Below the pieces are notes generated by a model that saw only the letters and a program-made list of their open reading frames with translations, made no database searches and was not told where the DNA came from. Positions 6,118 to 8,324 of a stretch of 8,324 bases of DNA are shown here, piece by piece (position 1 is the stretch's first letter; each line of letters starts with the position of its first letter). Location of the stretch: assembly GCA_900556695.1 (NCBI GenBank), contig USQA01000052.1, forward strand, positions 1 through 8,324. Reading direction: 5' to 3'. The stretch is from an uncultured Clostridium sp. (GTDB lineage: Bacteria; Bacillota; Clostridia; TANB77; CAG-508). The translations under genes were made by a program, and so were the position numbers.

Positions 6118-7326
6118 ATGAAAAAAGTAATGTCGAAATTAGTAGGAGTAGTTATTATAGCAATACTAATTCAAACAAATGTAGTTATAGGAGCATCATC
6201 TCAAAAAGATTTAAAAAATGTAGACAATAAAATAGAAGAGAAAAAAGAAGAATTAAACAATATTAAAGAAGAGAAAACTGATACTATGAGTCAAGTCGAA
6301 GAACTAACAAATAAAATATCTTCTTATCAACAACAAATAGAAGAATTAGATTCTAAAATAAATGATTTAAATACACAAATAAGTGATTCTCAAGAACAAC
6401 TAAATAAAGCTCAAGAAGATTATACAAAACAAGAAGAATTATTAAATGCAAGATTAGTTGCGACATATGAAGCAGGAGATACATCATATTTAGATTTTAT
6501 ATTGTCATCTGAAAGTATAACTGATTTAATATCTAATTATTATTTGATTAGTGAAATTGCAACAAATGACAGCGAATTATTAGAAAAAATCCAAAAACAA
6601 AAAGAGACAATAGAAAATACAAAGAAAACATTAGAAAATAGTAAAAATGAATTAGCAACATCAAAAACAACTAAACAAAGTGTTTCTAGTCAATTGCAAT
6701 CTACAAAAGAACAAAAGAATGAGCAAGTAGCTAAATTGTCTGAAGATGAAAAACAAACACAAAAAGAATTAGATCAATTTGAAGAAGATAAAGCAGCAAT
6801 TGCTAATGAATTAGCAGAAATAGCAAGAAGAGAAGCAAAACAAAGAAAAAATAATACAATAAAAAATAATACTAATTCTGGAAAAAATAATAATTTAAAT
6901 TCAGGAAATAGTGGATCAAATACACCTAGTGCAGGTGGATTTATTAGACCTGTATCAGGCTATAGTATTACATGTGGATGGTATGGATATGCAGGACATA
7001 CAGGTGCAGACTTTAGTGGTGCAGGAATATCAGGAAAACCAGTTTTAGCAGCTAAAAGCGGTACTGTTGAAACATCAACCGCATTAAAATATGCTGATGG
7101 AAGATACAGAAGCTATGGAGAATATATTGTTATTAATCATCATGATGGAACTATGACTTTATATGCACATGGAGCACCTGGTTCAAGATTAGTTAGTAAA
7201 GGACAAAGCGTTAGTCAAGGACAACAAATAATGAGTGTTGGTACTACAGGAAATTCAACAGGTTATCATTTACATTTTGAAGTATGGCTAAATGGCGTTA
7301 GAGTTAATCCAGCAAATTATCTATAA
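6118..7326 (+). CDS. secreted coiled-coil LytM/M23 peptidase 2, tandem paralogue
   Basis: Second exported M23 protein (402 residues) with the same plan as its upstream neighbour. The signal peptide covers 1-26 (cut after VIGA). A coiled coil spans about 29-240 with the matching hinge RLVATYEAGDTSYLDFILSS (112-131) and SNYYLISE. An Asn/Ser/Gly-rich linker (about 242-273), absent from the first copy, leads to the M23 domain (about 275-402). Zinc and catalytic residues are intact: HTGAD (H294, D298), LYAHG (H351) and HLHFE (H384, H386). The domain ends flush with the protein end at NPANYL. The start is fixed by TAGGAGG (6104-6110), seven bases before the ATG and 41 bases after the previous stop. 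It is probably a duplicated FtsEX-linked peptidoglycan endopeptidase whose flexible linker and altered domain suggest a separate role; that role cannot be read from the sequence. Confidence 0.92.
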   Translation: MKKVMSKLVGVVIIAILIQTNVVIGASSQKDLKNVDNKIEEKKEELNNIKEEKTDTMSQVEELTNKISSYQQQIEELDSKINDLNTQISDSQEQLNKAQEDYTKQEELLNARLVATYEAGDTSYLDFILSSESITDLISNYYLISEIATNDSELLEKIQKQKETIENTKKTLENSKNELATSKTTKQSVSSQLQSTKEQKNEQVAKLSEDEKQTQKELDQFEEDKAAIANELAEIARREAKQRKNNTIKNNTNSGKNNNLNSGNSGSNTPSAGGFIRPVSGYSITCGWYGYAGHTGADFSGAGISGKPVLAAKSGTVETSTALKYADGRYRSYGEYIVINHHDGTMTLYAHGAPGSRLVSKGQSVSQGQQIMSVGTTGNSTGYHLHFEVWLNGVRVNPANYL

Positions 7327-7355
7327 TATAATGTAAATCAATACATATAATAAAT

Positions 7356-7390
7356 ATTGGACGGATTTGTTCCGTCCAGTTTGTAAATTT
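7356..7390 (+). terminator. GC-rich hairpin between M23 peptidase 2 and the S41 gene
   Basis: TGGACGGA (7358-7365) pairs with TCCGTCCA (7371-7378) around the five-base loop TTTGT; two more weak pairs extend it to 10 bp. It is by far the most GC-rich stem in the intergenic DNA. The tract after it (GTTTGTAAATTTT) is a broken T run, so it may be a partial terminator, an attenuator that lowers S41 expression, or a stabiliser of the upstream message. The next ribosome binding site starts only 13 bases after the stem. Confidence 0.6.
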
Positions 7391-7402
7391 TGGAGGCAAA
7401 AA

Positions 7403-8324
7403 ATGGAAGAAAAAAAGAAAAGTAGAATTTATAAAATTATAATGCTTATAGTATTAGTAGCTTTTATTACATTTATATTAACATCAATTGGAATGTACCA
7501 ATATTTTACTAATAATAACAATATTGGTACAAAGCTTTTAACATCATCAAAAAGTAATGATATAGTAACTGAATTAAATAAATACAAATCAATTATTGAT
7601 AAATATTATTTAGGGGAAGTTGATGAAGAAAAATTAAAAGAAGGTGCAATAAAAGGTTATATTGAAGGACTAGATGATCCATATACAGAATATATATCAA
7701 AAGAAGACATGAAAGATTTTATGGATGAAACTACAGGTAACTTTGTTGGAGTAGGTATATACATGGTAAAAGATGAGGATACAAATAAGGTTATGGTATT
7801 ATCACCAATAAAAAATAGTCCTGCAGAAAAAGCTGGAATATTACCAGGAGATTTAATAATATCTGTAGATGATGTTCAATATTCAGGTGATGAAATGTCT
7901 GTTATGGCAAATAAAATAAAAGGTGAAGCAGGTTCAAAAGTTAAAATAGAGATTTTAAGAGGAACAGAAACAAAACAATTTGAATTAGTAAGAGAAAATA
8001 TAAAAATAAATCCTGTAGAAGGAAAAGTATTGGAAAATCAAATTGGATATATTAGTTTTTCATCATTTGATGAAGGAACAGCAGAAGACTTTAAAAATCA
8101 ATATAAGGAACTTGAAAAACAAGGAATTAAGTCATTAATAATAGATTTAAGAAATAATGGTGGAGGAATTGTGGATCAAGCATTAGAAATTGCAGACTAT
8201 ATTGCAGATAAAGATTCAGTTTTATTGTATGAAGTAGATAAAGACAATAAAGAAGAAGTAGAAAAATCAAAAAATAATCCAATTATAAATATGCCAATTA
8301 TAATATTAACTAATGAAAATACAG
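7403..8324 (+). CDS. S41 family C-terminal processing protease (CtpA-like), 3' end missing
   Basis: Membrane-anchored, PDZ-containing serine protease, open to the right edge with 307 codons visible. A basic cytoplasmic start (MEEKKKSRIYK) leads into one membrane segment (about 12-34), so the bulk lies outside. Next come the N-terminal helical region with LDDPYTEYIS, the PDZ domain (about 114-195, starting FVGVGIYM, with SPAEKAG at 139-145 and GDLI), and the S41 core with IGYISFSSF and DLRNNGGG (248-255). The window ends at LTNENT, just before where the catalytic serine of the S-A-S-E motif is expected, so activity cannot be judged. The start is set by GGAGG (7392-7396), six bases before the ATG. 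An S41 gene close to ftsEX also occurs in Bacillus subtilis (ctpB). It may process or degrade secreted hydrolases such as the two upstream M23 proteins, as Prc-type proteases do in Gram-negatives; this is inference. Confidence 0.92.
   Translation, partial: MEEKKKSRIYKIIMLIVLVAFITFILTSIGMYQYFTNNNNIGTKLLTSSKSNDIVTELNKYKSIIDKYYLGEVDEEKLKEGAIKGYIEGLDDPYTEYISKEDMKDFMDETTGNFVGVGIYMVKDEDTNKVMVLSPIKNSPAEKAGILPGDLIISVDDVQYSGDEMSVMANKIKGEAGSKVKIEILRGTETKQFELVRENIKINPVEGKVLENQIGYISFSSFDEGTAEDFKNQYKELEKQGIKSLIIDLRNNGGGIVDQALEIADYIADKDSVLLYEVDKDNKEEVEKSKNNPIINMPIIILTNENT

Noticed and set aside
6033..6230. 65-codon plus-strand frame overlapping the end of M23 peptidase 1 and the start of M23 peptidase 2
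   Set aside because: It overlaps two well-supported genes in another frame, has no ribosome binding site of its own and its translation is low-complexity.
7332..7387. TGTAAA at 7332 and 7382 as further WalR-like sites before the S41 gene
   Set aside because: They are 50 bases apart with no partner at an 11-bp step, so they lack the direct-repeat structure.
1..8324. CRISPR arrays, tRNA or rRNA genes, insertion sequences, phage or defence genes
   Set aside because: No repeat-spacer pattern, RNA gene structure, transposase or toxin-antitoxin sequence was seen; the window looks like core chromosome.

Overview
The window is strongly AT-rich. It uses ATA, AGA and A/T-ending codons, clear AGGAGG-type ribosome binding sites, sigma-A-type promoters, and Gram-positive-style secreted cell-wall enzymes. 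This fits a low-GC Firmicute, most likely an anaerobic member of the Clostridia; that assignment is inferred from style and gene content, not from a database match. All recognisable genes are on the plus strand and most concern cell shape and peptidoglycan remodelling.

Layout. Positions 1-165 hold a possible tail of an upstream reading frame and a strong promoter overlapped by three 11-bp-spaced YGTAAY repeats. An MreB/Mbl-type actin (166-1158) follows and ends in a hairpin terminator. Next is mtaB (1348-2655), a tRNA methylthiotransferase of housekeeping type. Just after its stop lies a second set of three YGTAAY repeats, upstream of a good promoter driving a 101-residue protein (2792-3097). 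I do not recognise this protein; it carries three copies of a short aromatic motif. A strong terminator (3149-3194) closes that unit. A new promoter then starts the cluster ftsE - ftsX - M23 peptidase 1 - M23 peptidase 2 - S41 protease, the last cut by the window edge.

How the genes work together. FtsE (ATPase) and FtsX (membrane subunit) form the ABC-type complex that, in studied bacteria, activates cell-wall hydrolysis through a coiled-coil partner outside the membrane. The two following genes encode exported coiled-coil proteins with C-terminal LytM/M23 domains, so they are natural partners. Both keep the full zinc and catalytic residue set, unlike the degenerate E. coli EnvC. The S41 protease may process or turn over such envelope proteins. 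MreB/Mbl directs sidewall synthesis.

Main points for a second look: (1) ftsX reads through its expected C-terminus in the wrong frame because of one extra base near 4821; removing it restores a typical FtsX ending placed exactly before the next ribosome binding site. (2) Matching WalR/PhoP-like direct repeats sit at the mreB promoter and upstream of the small unknown gene. (3) The unknown 101-residue protein has a repeated F-x-x-Q-[DE]-[VI]-x-[WF]-x-K motif.
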